From NCBI RefSeq assembly GCF_003425665.1, contig NZ_QQRQ01000008.1, forward strand, positions 40,172 through 104,171: a stretch of DNA of 64,000 bases, written 5' to 3'. The first letter of the stretch is position 1, and the number at the start of each line of letters is the position of its first letter. Below, one piece after another: positions 25,969 to 34,787 of this stretch. The translations under genes and the position numbers were made by a program. The DNA comes from Evtepia gabavorous (GTDB lineage Bacteria; Bacillota; Clostridia; Oscillospirales; Oscillospiraceae). Under the pieces are notes generated by a model. That model ran no database searches. It was given only the letters and a program-made list of their open reading frames with translations, and was not told the origin of the DNA.

Positions 25969-26832
25969 TCACAGCCAGTTCTTCTTCTTAAAATGCCGCA
26001 GCAGCGCCACCACGATGACCACACTGACCACGATGGCCACCGGATAGCCGTATTTCCAGGTGAGCTCCGGCATGCCCACAAAATTCATGCCATACCAGCC
26101 GGTGAGCAGGGTAAGGGGGAGAAAGACCACGGTCACCACGGTAAAGAGCTTCATCAGCTGATTCTGCTGGATGGCCAGTTGGGACTGGTAGGCCTCCCGC
26201 ATCTGACTGATGATGTCCTGGAGATTGCGCACCGCCCCCAGGTAACGGTCCATTCGGCTGCCCAGAATCACCATGCGTCGGCGGACCGGCCGGGTGAGAA
26301 GCTGGTTCTCATTGGCCGCCAGCTCGTCCAAAATGGCGGAGAGCTGCTCATAGTATCGTTTTAGCCGGAGCAGCTCCCGCCGCCAAGCGATGATCCGGTG
26401 GAGGACATCCTTTTTCGTGGCCTGGGTCCCGGAGAGGATATGGGCCTCGGCCTCGTTCACTTCCCCCTCGAACCGGTCCAGATAATCCATATCCCCCTTC
26501 AGCAGGCGCAGAAAAAACCGGGACAGCGCCTGTTCCGCCGGGAGGTCTCCTCCCTCCTGCTCCAAAATCTCCCCCATAATCCCCTGGACACAGGTCTCCG
26601 CCGGCTGGCTTTCACAGAAGAAAAAAAGTGCCTCTTGGGTCACATAGACCAAAATTTTGGCCGTTTCGGTCCGGTCGCTGTGGATGTCATACCAGTCAAA
26701 GGCCAGCAGATCAAAATCTTCAAAACTCTCAAAGCTCTCGCTCTGCCCCTCGTGGAGATAGTGCAGCCGCTTTGGGTCCAAATAGGGCGCCGCCTCCTCC
26801 ATGCGGTGGAAGGGGAGTACCAGATGGGTCAT
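25969..26832 (-). CDS. corA: CorA-type magnesium/divalent cation channel
   Basis: A 287-residue protein with a long cytoplasmic N-terminal funnel, long helices (about 115-225) and two C-terminal membrane segments. The selectivity motif GMN is present in YGMNFVGMPEL between the two segments (about 243-262). A basic tail (HFKKKNWL) follows the last segment. It is slightly shorter than E. coli CorA but usual for firmicute CorA-like channels. It should carry Mg2+, Co2+ or Ni2+; the metal cannot be fixed from sequence. It is flanked by terminators on both sides, so it is probably a single-gene unit. Confidence 0.92.
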   Translation of the reverse strand: MTHLVLPFHRMEEAAPYLDPKRLHYLHEGQSESFESFEDFDLLAFDWYDIHSDRTETAKILVYVTQEALFFFCESQPAETCVQGIMGEILEQEGGDLPAEQALSRFFLRLLKGDMDYLDRFEGEVNEAEAHILSGTQATKKDVLHRIIAWRRELLRLKRYYEQLSAILDELAANENQLLTRPVRRRMVILGSRMDRYLGAVRNLQDIISQMREAYQSQLAIQQNQLMKLFTVVTVVFLPLTLLTGWYGMNFVGMPELTWKYGYPVAIVVSVVIVVALLRHFKKKNWL

Positions 26833-26897
26833 GGGAAATCCCTCTTTTCTTAGATTGTGCCTTCATTATACCCCATCCAGAGACATAAGAAAATATA

Positions 26898-26938
26898 AAA
26901 AAGCCGGGACACACAGCTTCTTGTGTGTCCCGGCTTGG
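26898..26938 (-). terminator. Rho-independent terminator after aspS
   Basis: On the minus strand a 15-bp stem (AAGCCGGGACACACA / TGTGTGTCCCGGCTT) is followed by a T-rich run (TTTTTTATATTTT). It ends the aspS transcript before corA. Confidence 0.88.
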
Positions 26939-26995
26939 TTTCTTTCCAGCCGTCTGTTCAAAACTCTTGGTATGATGGGCAAGCAGCCTCCGCCG

Positions 26996-28798
26996 TTATT
27001 CCTCTTCGGCAGGTTCTTCCTCCACCCGTGTCACCGCAATGGACAAGTCGTCCAGCTGCTTCTCGTCCACCACGTCCGGGCAGTTCATCATAAGGTCGGA
27101 GGCATTCTGGACCTTGGGGAAGGCGATGACATCCCGGATCGAGGAGGCCCCGGTCATGAGCATCACCAGCCGGTCCAGGCCGTAGGCCAGGCCGCCGTGG
27201 GGGGGCGCGCCGTACTGGAAGGCGTTCACCAGGTGGCCGAACCGCTCCTGGATGTCCTCGTCAGAGATTCCCAGGGCCTCAAAGGCCTTGGTCTGCATCT
27301 CGGGGGTGTTGATCCGGATGGAGCCGCCCCCCAGCTCCGTGCCGTTGAGGACGATGTCATAGGCCCGGGCCCGGCAGTTTGCCTTGTCGGTGAGCATCTT
27401 GTCCTCATCCTCCAGCATGGGCGCGGTGAAGGGGTGGTGCATGGCTTGATACCGGCCCTCCTCCTCCGACCACTCGAACATGGGAAACTCCGTGACCCAC
27501 AGGAAACGGAACTCCTTGGGGTCCAGGATATCCAGCTGCTTGGCGCACTCCAGGCGCAGAGCGCCCAGGGCGGCGAAGACCACCTCATCCTTGGTGTCCC
27601 CCACGATGAGGACCAGGTCCCCGTCCTTGGCGCCGGCCCGGGCCAGGATGGCGGCGTTCTCCTCCTCCGTGAGGAACTTCTGGTAGGAGGAGGTCACCTT
27701 GCCGTCCAGCAGACGGGCCCAGGCCAGGCCCTTGGCCTGATAGGTTTTGACAAACTCCCCCAGCTTGTCGATCTTCTTCCGGGGGAAGTCCTTGGCGTGG
27801 CCATCCACATTGATGAGGCGGACCGAGCCGCCCCCCTTTACTGCGTCGGCAAAGACCCCAAAGCCGCAGTCCTTCACCAGGTCGGAGATGTCCTTGAGCT
27901 CAAAGCCAAAGCGCAGGTCGGGCTTGTCCGAGCCGAACCGGTCCATGGCCTCCCGCCAGGGCATCCGCTGGAAGGGGGTCTGCACCTCCACGCCCAGCAC
28001 TTCCTGGAACACCCGCTGCAGGAAGCCCTCCTGGATGGTCTGGATCTGTTCCTCATCCAGGAAGGACATCTCCAGGTCGATCTGGGTAAACTCCGGCTGA
28101 CGGTCCGCCCGGAGGTCCTCATCCCGGAAGCACCGGGCAATCTGGAAATACCGGTCAAAGCCCGAGAGCATCAGCAGCTGCTTGTACTGCTGGGGGGACT
28201 GGGGCAGGGCGTAAAACTTGCCGGGGTGGACCCGGGAGGGCACCAGATAGTCCCGGGCCCCCTCGGGGGTGGACTTGGTGAGGATGGGGGTCTCAATCTC
28301 CAAAAAGCCGTTCTCGTCAAAGTAGTCCCGGCAGATCTTCACAATCTTATGCCGCAGGGCAATGGTCCGCTGCATATCCGGGCGGCGCAGGTCCAGATAG
28401 CGATACTTCAGGCGGACCGCGTCCCGTACATCGGAGTGCTCCACAATCTCAAAAGGCGGGGTGGCCGCCTTGGCCAGCAGACGGAGTTCGGTGACCTTCA
28501 CCTCGATGTCCCCGGTGGGCAGCTCGGGATTCTTGGACTCCCGCTCCCGGACCAGCCCCTTGGCGGCGATGACATACTCCCCCCGGAGGGAAGCGGCCTT
28601 TTCAAACAGGTCCCGGGGGGTGCTGTCATCAAAGGCCAGCTGGAGCAGGCCGGTGCGGTCCCGCAGGTCCACAAAGATCAGGCTGCCCAGGTTCCGCTGA
28701 CGCTGTACCCAGCCGCAGACCGAGATCTCCTGGCCCACGTTGGCGGCGGTAAAGGTGCCGCAGTAGTCGGTGCGGCGGAAATGTTGTAAATTGTCCAT
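26996..28798 (-). CDS. aspS: Aspartyl-tRNA synthetase
   Basis: A 600-residue class II synthetase. The N-terminal OB-fold (GWVQRQRNLGSLIFVDLRDRTG) binds the anticodon. The catalytic core has motif 2 in FRDEDLRADRQPEFTQID and motif 3 in GLAYGLDRLVML, with the bacterial GAD insertion domain between them. I start at the ATG at 28798 (MDNLQHFRRTDYCG), with TTGGAGTGAACG upstream; an in-frame extension to 28867 is not family-like. Whether it is discriminating (Asp only) or also charges tRNA-Asn depends on the presence of GatCAB elsewhere. It is separated from hisS, its usual partner, by three paralogous genes. Confidence 0.97.
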   Translation of the reverse strand: MDNLQHFRRTDYCGTFTAANVGQEISVCGWVQRQRNLGSLIFVDLRDRTGLLQLAFDDSTPRDLFEKAASLRGEYVIAAKGLVRERESKNPELPTGDIEVKVTELRLLAKAATPPFEIVEHSDVRDAVRLKYRYLDLRRPDMQRTIALRHKIVKICRDYFDENGFLEIETPILTKSTPEGARDYLVPSRVHPGKFYALPQSPQQYKQLLMLSGFDRYFQIARCFRDEDLRADRQPEFTQIDLEMSFLDEEQIQTIQEGFLQRVFQEVLGVEVQTPFQRMPWREAMDRFGSDKPDLRFGFELKDISDLVKDCGFGVFADAVKGGGSVRLINVDGHAKDFPRKKIDKLGEFVKTYQAKGLAWARLLDGKVTSSYQKFLTEEENAAILARAGAKDGDLVLIVGDTKDEVVFAALGALRLECAKQLDILDPKEFRFLWVTEFPMFEWSEEEGRYQAMHHPFTAPMLEDEDKMLTDKANCRARAYDIVLNGTELGGGSIRINTPEMQTKAFEALGISDEDIQERFGHLVNAFQYGAPPHGGLAYGLDRLVMLMTGASSIRDVIAFPKVQNASDLMMNCPDVVDEKQLDDLSIAVTRVEEEPAEEE

Positions 28799-28957
28799 GG
28801 TTCGTTCACTCCAATGTCGTGTAATTTGTACCTGGGCGCTCCCTGTCCGGCAGAGGACCGAACCCACAGCGGGGCAGCGCCCAGAACGCTCTGCTTGGTA
28901 TCCTTTTTCCTTTGGGGCACCACAGGCCGCCCCTTTGCCGGCAGGGGAGGCAAGCCC

Positions 28958-29461
28958 TCACTCCTGCCGGGCATCCTGTTCAGTGTACTCCTGTTCCAGC
29001 AGGAAGTCCAGCACCGATTGCTGAAAGGCCTGACTGTCGGTCACCTGGAAGGAGCGGCCCCGGTTCCCTTCCGCCCCGGCGGCCAGGTCAATGGCCTTGT
29101 CCCCCGTCAGGGAATAGCGGAATACCGCCTCCGGCTGGGAAATGGTGATCTGGACGGTGTAGTCCAGGGTCACATTCCGGCTGCTCCCCTCCAAGTAGTA
29201 GGGGCAGTACCATTTGGAAGAGAGCAGGGAGAGCAGTTCCTCCCAGGCCGGGTCATCAGGCGAAAGGGAGAGGGTTCTGCCCCTCTCGGCCTCCCCGCCG
29301 AAGGCGGTCAAGTCCACCTGCACTCCGGTGACTGCGTCGGGGTCAAAGCCGCTGCCCAGGGCACTGCTGAGAGGCCGGGGAAAGAAAAAATACACCGCAA
29401 CGGCCAAAATGACCACCAGCTCCACCAGGGCGATTTTATGTTTTCGAGATAGTTTTTTCAT
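28958..29461 (-). CDS. Membrane-anchored hypothetical protein, tandem paralogue 3 of 3
   Basis: 167 residues with one N-terminal membrane segment (about 9-26) after a basic start (MKKLSRKHK) and an extracytoplasmic domain of about 135 residues. It shares an ordered set of features with the two genes upstream: FDPDAVTGVQVDL after the anchor, LSPDDPAWEELLSLL, a K/R-W/R-Y-x-P-x-Y block, an LDY motif followed by beta-like segments, and a C-terminal QQSVLDFLLEQEYT helix. The start overlaps the stop of paralogue 2 by four bases. I do not recognise the family. Confidence 0.72.
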   Translation of the reverse strand: MKKLSRKHKIALVELVVILAVAVYFFFPRPLSSALGSGFDPDAVTGVQVDLTAFGGEAERGRTLSLSPDDPAWEELLSLLSSKWYCPYYLEGSSRNVTLDYTVQITISQPEAVFRYSLTGDKAIDLAAGAEGNRGRSFQVTDSQAFQQSVLDFLLEQEYTEQDARQE

Positions 29462-29985
29462 GACACCGTCATAGGTTCCTCCTGTTCCACAGGGTTTTTC
29501 TGGGTATAGGGCTGGGCTAAGAGCAGATCCAACAGTTCCTGCTGAAAGGCCTGCTCCACCCGGTAGCTTCTGCCCTCTCCATCCAGCCGGGACAGCACCG
29601 CCTCCCGATTTCCGCTGAAATAGAAGAAGGAGGCGGGATAGCCGTCCCCTTCCTTTTCAAACACAAGGAAACCGGCGATATAGTAGTCCAGCGGAACGCT
29701 CTTTCCCGTTATCGCTCCCCAGTGGTAGATGGGACGATACCGCTGGCCGTTCAGGATGGACAGGGCTTCCTCCAGCGCCGGGTCACCGGCGGAGAGGACG
29801 ACTGCCCGGGACCGGTCCGGGTCCGCCACATCGTTCAGCGTAACCTGCATCTCCCAAATCTGGCTGGGATCATAGCCCTCTCCCACCGTCTGGGCAAAGG
29901 TTCTGGGCCAGAATGCCCAGGCCAAAAGCCCGACTGCCAGGGCCACCCCTCCAAGGGCAAGCCACCTTTTCTGTTTCTTCGTCAT
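29458..29985 (-). CDS. Membrane-anchored hypothetical protein, tandem paralogue 2 of 3
   Basis: 175 residues. Basic start (MTKKQKR), one membrane segment (about 7-26), then the shared domain: YDPSQIWEMQVTL, LSAGDPALEEALSIL, GQRYRPIYHWGAITG, LDYYIAGFLVFEKE and the C-terminal FQQELLDLLLAQPYT. It is closest to paralogue 1 around RYRPxYH and GAI-G. I start at 29985 because AGAGGAGGACACA precedes that ATG; the in-frame upstream stretch overlaps the previous gene and is unlike the paralogues. The tail (NPVEQEEPMTVS) extends beyond the conserved domain. Confidence 0.72.
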   Translation of the reverse strand: MTKKQKRWLALGGVALAVGLLAWAFWPRTFAQTVGEGYDPSQIWEMQVTLNDVADPDRSRAVVLSAGDPALEEALSILNGQRYRPIYHWGAITGKSVPLDYYIAGFLVFEKEGDGYPASFFYFSGNREAVLSRLDGEGRSYRVEQAFQQELLDLLLAQPYTQKNPVEQEEPMTVS

Positions 29986-30035
29986 TGTGTCCTCCTCTTC
30001 CGGAAAGCCCGGCGGGGAAGGGCCGGGCCCGGGGA

Positions 30036-30524
30036 TCACGCCGGGGTGTCGGGCTGGGCCAGCAGAAGGTCCAGCACGGCCTGCTGGACAGCGGGGTCCA
30101 GGCGGTAGCCCTTGCGGAAGGGGCCACCAGAGCCGATGCTCACCTCCCGGTATCCGTCAAAGTAAAAGGGAACGCTTACGCCGCCGTCCTCCCCCTGAAA
30201 GACGAACACACCATAGATGGCATAGTCCAACGCAGTTGGATGGCCGCTGATGGCGCCCCAGGGGTTGTGGTAGACCGGGCGGTACCGCTGTCCCTCCAGC
30301 AGAGCCAGCAGATCCCCGGTGGCGGGGTCGTCGGGGGAGAGGGTCAGGTCCCGGGATGGGCTGTTGTTCCTGACATGGCTGAGATGGATCTGAACTTCCT
30401 TCAGCTGGGCAAAGTCCTTTCCCAGCACCTGGGGAAGGGTACTGGGCCAATAGGCCGCCATCAAGAAGGCGGTCAGAATGGCCAGAATCCCCACAAGGAT
30501 CAGGAGGTTTCTTCGTCGAGACAT
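30036..30524 (-). CDS. Membrane-anchored hypothetical protein, tandem paralogue 1 of 3
   Basis: 162 residues. Basic start (MSRRRN), one membrane segment (about 6-25), then the shared domain: FAQLKEVQIHLSH, LSPDDPATGDLLALL, GQRYRPVYHNPWGAISG, LDYAIYGVFVFQGE and the C-terminal QQAVLDLLLAQPDT. It is the promoter-proximal member of the trio, 140 bp after hisS, with GAAAGGAG before the ATG. It ends 50 bp before paralogue 2. No enzymatic motif is visible; the outward-facing beta-rich domain suggests a binding or sensing role, which is inference only. Confidence 0.72.
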   Translation of the reverse strand: MSRRRNLLILVGILAILTAFLMAAYWPSTLPQVLGKDFAQLKEVQIHLSHVRNNSPSRDLTLSPDDPATGDLLALLEGQRYRPVYHNPWGAISGHPTALDYAIYGVFVFQGEDGGVSVPFYFDGYREVSIGSGGPFRKGYRLDPAVQQAVLDLLLAQPDTPA

Positions 30525-30664
30525 GGGGCACTCCTTTCTCCGGGGATCGGTCCCCGGGGCGGATGCTGCTCTCTTTCAGCATGGTCAGAAGGGGCAAACC
30601 CTTGGCTCCGTGCCCCTTCCCCCGCCGGCGGCAGGGAAGAGGACAAGCCGGCGTTTCGTCTTTC

Positions 30665-32023
30665 TCAGTCCTTCTCCCGAATGGGCTTGCCCTGGGCCCG
30701 CTGGGCCAGGGCGGCGGCCACCGTGTCCACCGCCTGGGCGGGGGAGAGGGTGTGCTGTTCCCCGGTGGCCATGTCCTTGATCTTCACCACCCCCTGGGCG
30801 ATCTCATCCTCCCCCAGGAAGGCCACATAGGGGATGCCCAGCTTATCGGCGTAGCTCATTTTCCCTTTGAACTTCTTCTGTTCCCCATAGACCTGGGCCC
30901 GGACGCCCCCTTGGCGGAGCTGCGTGGCAAAGGAGATGGCGGCGGTGAGGTCCTCCGTCATGGGGAGCACCAGCACATCAGCCGGGGAAGTCACCAGGCC
31001 GTCGTTGAGGTATCCCTGCTCTCCCAGGACATAGAACAGCCGGGTCAGGCCAATGGAAATGCCCACGCCGGGAAGTTTTTTGTCGGTGTAATACTCCGCC
31101 AGGTTGTCATAACGGCCGCCGGAGCAGATGGAGCCGATCTCCGGGTGGTCCAGCATGACGGTCTCATAGACTGTGCCGGTGTAGTAGTCCAGCCCCCGGG
31201 CAATGGTGAGGTCCACGGCAAAATGGTCCTCGGGGACCCCGAAGGAGGCGAGATACTTGACCACCAGGCCCAGCTCCTCCAGACCCTGGTCAAAGACCTG
31301 GTTCCGGCCCCGATAGGCTTCCAGGGCCGCCAGCACCTGGGCATTGGAGCCAGTGATGGCGATAAAACGCAGAATCTCCTGGGCGGCAGCCTGGGAGATC
31401 CCCTGCTCCACCAGCAGGGCCTGGACCTTTTCCGGGCCGATTTTATCCAGCTTATCCACCGTGCGCATGATCTCCCCGGACTGGGCGGACAGGCCCTGCA
31501 TCTCGTAGAATCCCGTGAGAATCTTCCGGTTGTTCACCCGGATTTTGAACCGTTCCAGCCCCAGGGAGGTGAAGGCCTGGTAGATAATGGCGGGAATTTC
31601 CGCCTCGTTGGACACGTCCAGTTTACCGTCTCCGATCACGTCGATGTCGCACTGGTAGAACTCCCGGAACCGGCCCCGCTGGGCCCGCTCCCCCCGGTAG
31701 ACCTTGCCGATCTGATACCGGCGGAAGGGGAAGGCCAGGTCCCCATAGTGGAGGGCCACATATTTGGCCAGGGGGACGGTGAGATCAAACCGAAGGGCCA
31801 GGTCGCTGTCCCCCTTGGTGAAGCGGTAGATCTGTTTCTCCGTCTCGCCGCCGCCTTTGGCCAGGAGGATCTCCGCCGATTCAATGACGGGGGTGTCCAG
31901 CGGGGTGAAGCCGTAGAGGGCATAGGTGGTGCGGAGGGTCTCCAGCATCCGCTCAAACTGGGTTTGCCGGGCGGGCAGGAGCTCCATAAAACCGGACAGG
32001 GTCCGGGGTTTGATGCGTTCCAT
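30665..32023 (-). CDS. hisS: Histidyl-tRNA synthetase
   Basis: A 452-residue class II synthetase. Motif 2 is RFREFYQCDIDVIG, and the histidine-binding HisA/HisB signatures are LTIARGLDYYTGTVYE and CSGGRYDNL. Motif 3 is GVGISIGLTRL and a C-terminal anticodon-binding domain follows. It is a little longer than E. coli HisS and lacks signs of being a HisZ paralogue because the active-site arginine region is intact. Element copy B sits immediately upstream (about 85 bp from the ATG). In many Firmicutes hisS is followed directly by aspS; here three paralogues intervene. Confidence 0.96.
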   Translation of the reverse strand: MERIKPRTLSGFMELLPARQTQFERMLETLRTTYALYGFTPLDTPVIESAEILLAKGGGETEKQIYRFTKGDSDLALRFDLTVPLAKYVALHYGDLAFPFRRYQIGKVYRGERAQRGRFREFYQCDIDVIGDGKLDVSNEAEIPAIIYQAFTSLGLERFKIRVNNRKILTGFYEMQGLSAQSGEIMRTVDKLDKIGPEKVQALLVEQGISQAAAQEILRFIAITGSNAQVLAALEAYRGRNQVFDQGLEELGLVVKYLASFGVPEDHFAVDLTIARGLDYYTGTVYETVMLDHPEIGSICSGGRYDNLAEYYTDKKLPGVGISIGLTRLFYVLGEQGYLNDGLVTSPADVLVLPMTEDLTAAISFATQLRQGGVRAQVYGEQKKFKGKMSYADKLGIPYVAFLGEDEIAQGVVKIKDMATGEQHTLSPAQAVDTVAAALAQRAQGKPIREKD

Positions 32024-32108
32024 AGATTGTTCTCCTTGTTAAACTGGTTTTCCTGTGGGGGGAGGGGGGTGTTTCGATCTGTCTGCCTGGGGGCGGGTTC
32101 TTTTCTCC

Positions 32109-32627
32109 ACGCCGTTGGAACGGGCGGGAACGGGGCCCTCCCGGGCGGGGCCCTATTTCTTTGGAGAAATAGTGGAAAGAACACCAAGGGGAAGGAGGTT
32201 CCTTCCCCTTGGAACCCCATTCTCTGGTGGAGGAAAGGGGGAAGGTAGTTATTTCGGTATGGGCCTGGCCTGCGGCCTCCAAGACCAACGCCTCATGGCC
32301 CGCCCACCGGCTCGGGCGGGCGGGAGAGGTGGTTCGTTGACGGGAGGAAAAGTGGGAAACGGAATGGTTTTTCTCCTCCCTTTCCCAAAGGGTACCTGTT
32401 CACGCCCCCAGCCCGCCCAGCCGGTGGGCGGGCCGTTACGGGCCTTCCAATGTGAGGGCCGCAGGCCGGGTATCCCGTAAGAAGTACAGCCTCCCCCCAC
32501 ACAACCCCACCAGAGAAGGGGGTCCCGGGGGAGGAACCTCCTCCCCCGGGGGTTCTTTTCCCCATTTCTTCCCAAGAAATGGGGCCCCGGCTGGGCAAGC
32601 CAAGGTTCCCTGCCGTTCCAACGGCGT
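32109..32627. repeat. Palindromic intergenic element, copy B (full, beta arm left, alpha arm right)
   Basis: A 519-bp copy between hisS and mgsA, inverted relative to copy A. Its left arm starts ACGCCGTTGGAACGGGCGGG, and its right end is the mirrored CTGCCGTTCCAACGGCGT. The beta hairpin 3 uses the CCAAGGGGAAGG stem. The alpha hairpin 3 uses a different stem, CCCGGGGGAGGA / TCCTCCCCCGGG, still fully paired. One stem is damaged here (CCCTATTTCTT against AGAAATAGTGG). By eye it matches copy D at roughly nine bases in ten. Open frames exist but shift relative to other copies, so no protein is called. Confidence 0.92.
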
Positions 32628-32729
32628 AGGCAAAACCCACAACACCCCCAACCCCTTAAAAAATGCGCCTTCGTCCCTGGCCAGGCCGGAACGAGGACGC
32701 ATTGTCAGCTCTTGAACTGTACTAAACTC

Positions 32730-33146
32730 TCAGACCGTCACAGGCTTGAGAGAGGGGTTGATGATCTCTCTCCAATCCAAATCCCCTCGCTCCAGACCGT
32801 GAATGAGAATCTCCGCCGTGGCGGCGTTGGTGGCGAAAGGAATGTTGTACTGGTCGCACATCTGGTTGATATACTTCAGGTCGGGGTCCAGGTCGCTGGA
32901 CTGGGGGTCTGAGAAAAACAGCACCATGTCAATCTCGTTGTAGGCGATCCGGGCGCCGATCTGCTGGCTGCCGCCGTGGGCATGGGACAGGAACAGACGG
33001 ACGGGCAAGCCGGTGGCCTCCGCGACAAGACGACCTGTGGTGTTGGTGGCGCACACGGTGTGCTTGGACAGAACACCGCAGTAGGCGATGCAGAACTGCA
33101 CCATCAGCTCTTTCTTGTGGTCATGACTCATCAAAGCGATATTCAT
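32730..33146 (-). CDS. mgsA: Methylglyoxal synthase
   Basis: A 138-residue enzyme that converts dihydroxyacetone phosphate to methylglyoxal, a bypass used under phosphate limitation or sugar stress. MNIALMSHDHKK opens the protein, ATNTTGRLVAEATGL and SHAHGGSQQIGARI form the phosphate-binding part, and the catalytic aspartate region is FFSDPQSSDLDPDLK, then NIPFATNAATAEILI. I start at 33146 (AAGGATGAG upstream). It lies next to minD; in Clostridia mgsA is commonly found at the end of the mre/min/rodA cluster, so this is probably a remnant of that arrangement. Confidence 0.96.
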   Translation of the reverse strand: MNIALMSHDHKKELMVQFCIAYCGVLSKHTVCATNTTGRLVAEATGLPVRLFLSHAHGGSQQIGARIAYNEIDMVLFFSDPQSSDLDPDLKYINQMCDQYNIPFATNAATAEILIHGLERGDLDWREIINPSLKPVTV

Positions 33147-33243
33147 TCTTGGCTCATCCTTTCGCTGTGGGTGGCCGCGCTCCCGGACCAAAGGCGGGGG
33201 AGGGGTCACAAAACTGGTGGGAGGGAATGGGGAAGGGGCTGCT

Positions 33244-33981
33244 TCAGCGAATCCGCATCAGGGGCACCTGCTGCCCGGTGAGACGGCGGGCAATGTTCTC
33301 ATAGGCCTTCGCGGCCCCCCGCTGGCTCATCTGGGCCAGGGGACGTCCGCTGCTGGCGGCCAGCACCACCTTGGCATCCTCGGGCACCAGCCCCAAGAGA
33401 GGCAGGCCCGCGGTGTCCATGGCGTCGTCAATGGTGGCCCCCTGCCGGCGCAGCAGCCGGGGGCGGACCCGGTTGACCACCAGGTGGATGGTCTCCAGAT
33501 TGGGCAGCTGGCTGACCACCCGCTGGGCATCCCGCAGGGAAGAGGGGTCGCTCACCGCCACCACAATGGCCCGGTCCGCGTCACAGACCGCCAGACGGAA
33601 CCCCGCGCCCAAACCGGCGGGGGAATCCACAAGGACGTACTCATACGCCTGGCGGGCCTGGGCCAGCAGGTCCCGAAATCCCGCCTCGCCGGGGAAATCC
33701 TCCGGCAGCGTCAGGGGCGCGGTGAGGAGATACAGCCCGGAAACAGAGGGATGGGGCGCCACCGCCCGGCCCAGGGGACACCGGCCGGCGATGACATCGC
33801 TGAAGTCCATCAGCGCCGCGTCGGTCATGCCCAAGGTAATGTCCAGGTTGCGCAGTCCCACATCGCCATCGATGCACAGGACCTTGTGTCCCTGGAGGGC
33901 CAAGGCGGTCCCCAGGCCCCCTGTGAGAGAGGTTTTTCCTGTGCCGCCTTTTCCGGATGTGATGACAATTACGCAGCCCAC
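33244..33981 (-). CDS. minD: MinD-like septum-site ATPase
   Basis: About 245 residues. The deviant Walker A motif is TSGKGGTGKTSLTGG right at the N-terminus, followed by VLCIDGDVGLRNLDITLGM, a MinD-specific signature, and VLVDSPAGLGAGF (Walker B). I favour the GTG at 33981, because the preceding AGGAGG has proper spacing and the product then begins MGCVIVITSGKGG like typical MinD; the ATG at 33987 directly abuts the site. No MinC, MinE or DivIVA-type topological partner is adjacent. The C-terminus (ENIARRLTGQQVPLMRIR) does not show the usual clear amphipathic membrane helix. Confidence 0.85.
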   Translation of the reverse strand: MGCVIVITSGKGGTGKTSLTGGLGTALALQGHKVLCIDGDVGLRNLDITLGMTDAALMDFSDVIAGRCPLGRAVAPHPSVSGLYLLTAPLTLPEDFPGEAGFRDLLAQARQAYEYVLVDSPAGLGAGFRLAVCDADRAIVVAVSDPSSLRDAQRVVSQLPNLETIHLVVNRVRPRLLRRQGATIDDAMDTAGLPLLGLVPEDAKVVLAASSGRPLAQMSQRGAAKAYENIARRLTGQQVPLMRIR

Positions 33982-34057
33982 GGCCATTCCTCCTGAAACT
34001 TCTGCTTCATTGTACCATAAACCTACAATGCTTGCAACCATTTTTTGTGCAAAGACA

Positions 34058-34777
34058 CTAAACTTTTGTCTCCTTGATCTTGGTCCATTTCCGGGGATAG
34101 CTCCCAGGGGTGGGCCGGGCCTTAAAGACTGTGACCACCCGGTGATAGACCTCTGTCCCGGGGACCAGGTAATCCATGACAAAGGGCTTTTCTCCCCCCA
34201 AAGCCTGGATGATCTTTTCAGCTCCCGCGATCTCCTCATCGGTCTTGTTGCTCTTCATGGCCAGAAAGAGGCCGCCGGGCTTGACATAGGGCAGGCACAG
34301 CTCCGCCAGCATGGGCATGGCGGCCAGAGCCCGGGAGACCGCCACATCGTACTGCTCCCGATGGGTCTTTCGCCGGGACAGTTCCTCCGCCCGGCCCTTC
34401 AGCAGCACCACATCCGGCAGGTCCAGTTCCCGGCAGAGCTCTGTGAGCCACTCCACCCGTTTCCCCAGGCTGTCCAGCAGGGTCAGACGGATGGTGGGGT
34501 CCAGAATCCGCAGGACCAGGCCGGGAAACCCCGCCCCGGTTCCCACGTCGATGAGCTTTCTTCCCCCCAGGGCCCGGGTGGGCAGAAGGGCCGCGCTGTC
34601 CAGAAAGTGCAGGGTCATCACATCCGCCGGGTCCGTGATGGCGGTGAGGTTCATCACCTGGTTTTTCTCCAGCAGCCGCCGGCAGTAAAGCCCCAGCCGC
34701 TCCACCGCCTCCGGCGTGTAGGGCACCCCCAGCCGGGTCAGCCCCCGGCACAGGAGGTCTCTTTGCTCCTCTGTCAT
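34058..34777 (-). CDS. rsmG: 16S rRNA (guanine527-N7)-methyltransferase RsmG (GidB)
   Basis: About 239 residues. SAM-binding motif IDVGTGAGFPGLVL near residue 70, preceded by NLTAITDPADVMTLHFLDS, the family hallmark. VAVSRALAAMPMLAELCLPYVKPGGLFLAMKS matches the later conserved blocks. It methylates G527 of 16S rRNA. The start at 34777 is supported by GAGGTGG. In B. subtilis gidB sits next to noc and soj/spo0J; here it lies in the same neighbourhood but separated from them by serS. Confidence 0.95.
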   Translation of the reverse strand: MTEEQRDLLCRGLTRLGVPYTPEAVERLGLYCRRLLEKNQVMNLTAITDPADVMTLHFLDSAALLPTRALGGRKLIDVGTGAGFPGLVLRILDPTIRLTLLDSLGKRVEWLTELCRELDLPDVVLLKGRAEELSRRKTHREQYDVAVSRALAAMPMLAELCLPYVKPGGLFLAMKSNKTDEEIAGAEKIIQALGGEKPFVMDYLVPGTEVYHRVVTVFKARPTPGSYPRKWTKIKETKV

Positions 34778-34787
34778 TGTTTCCACC

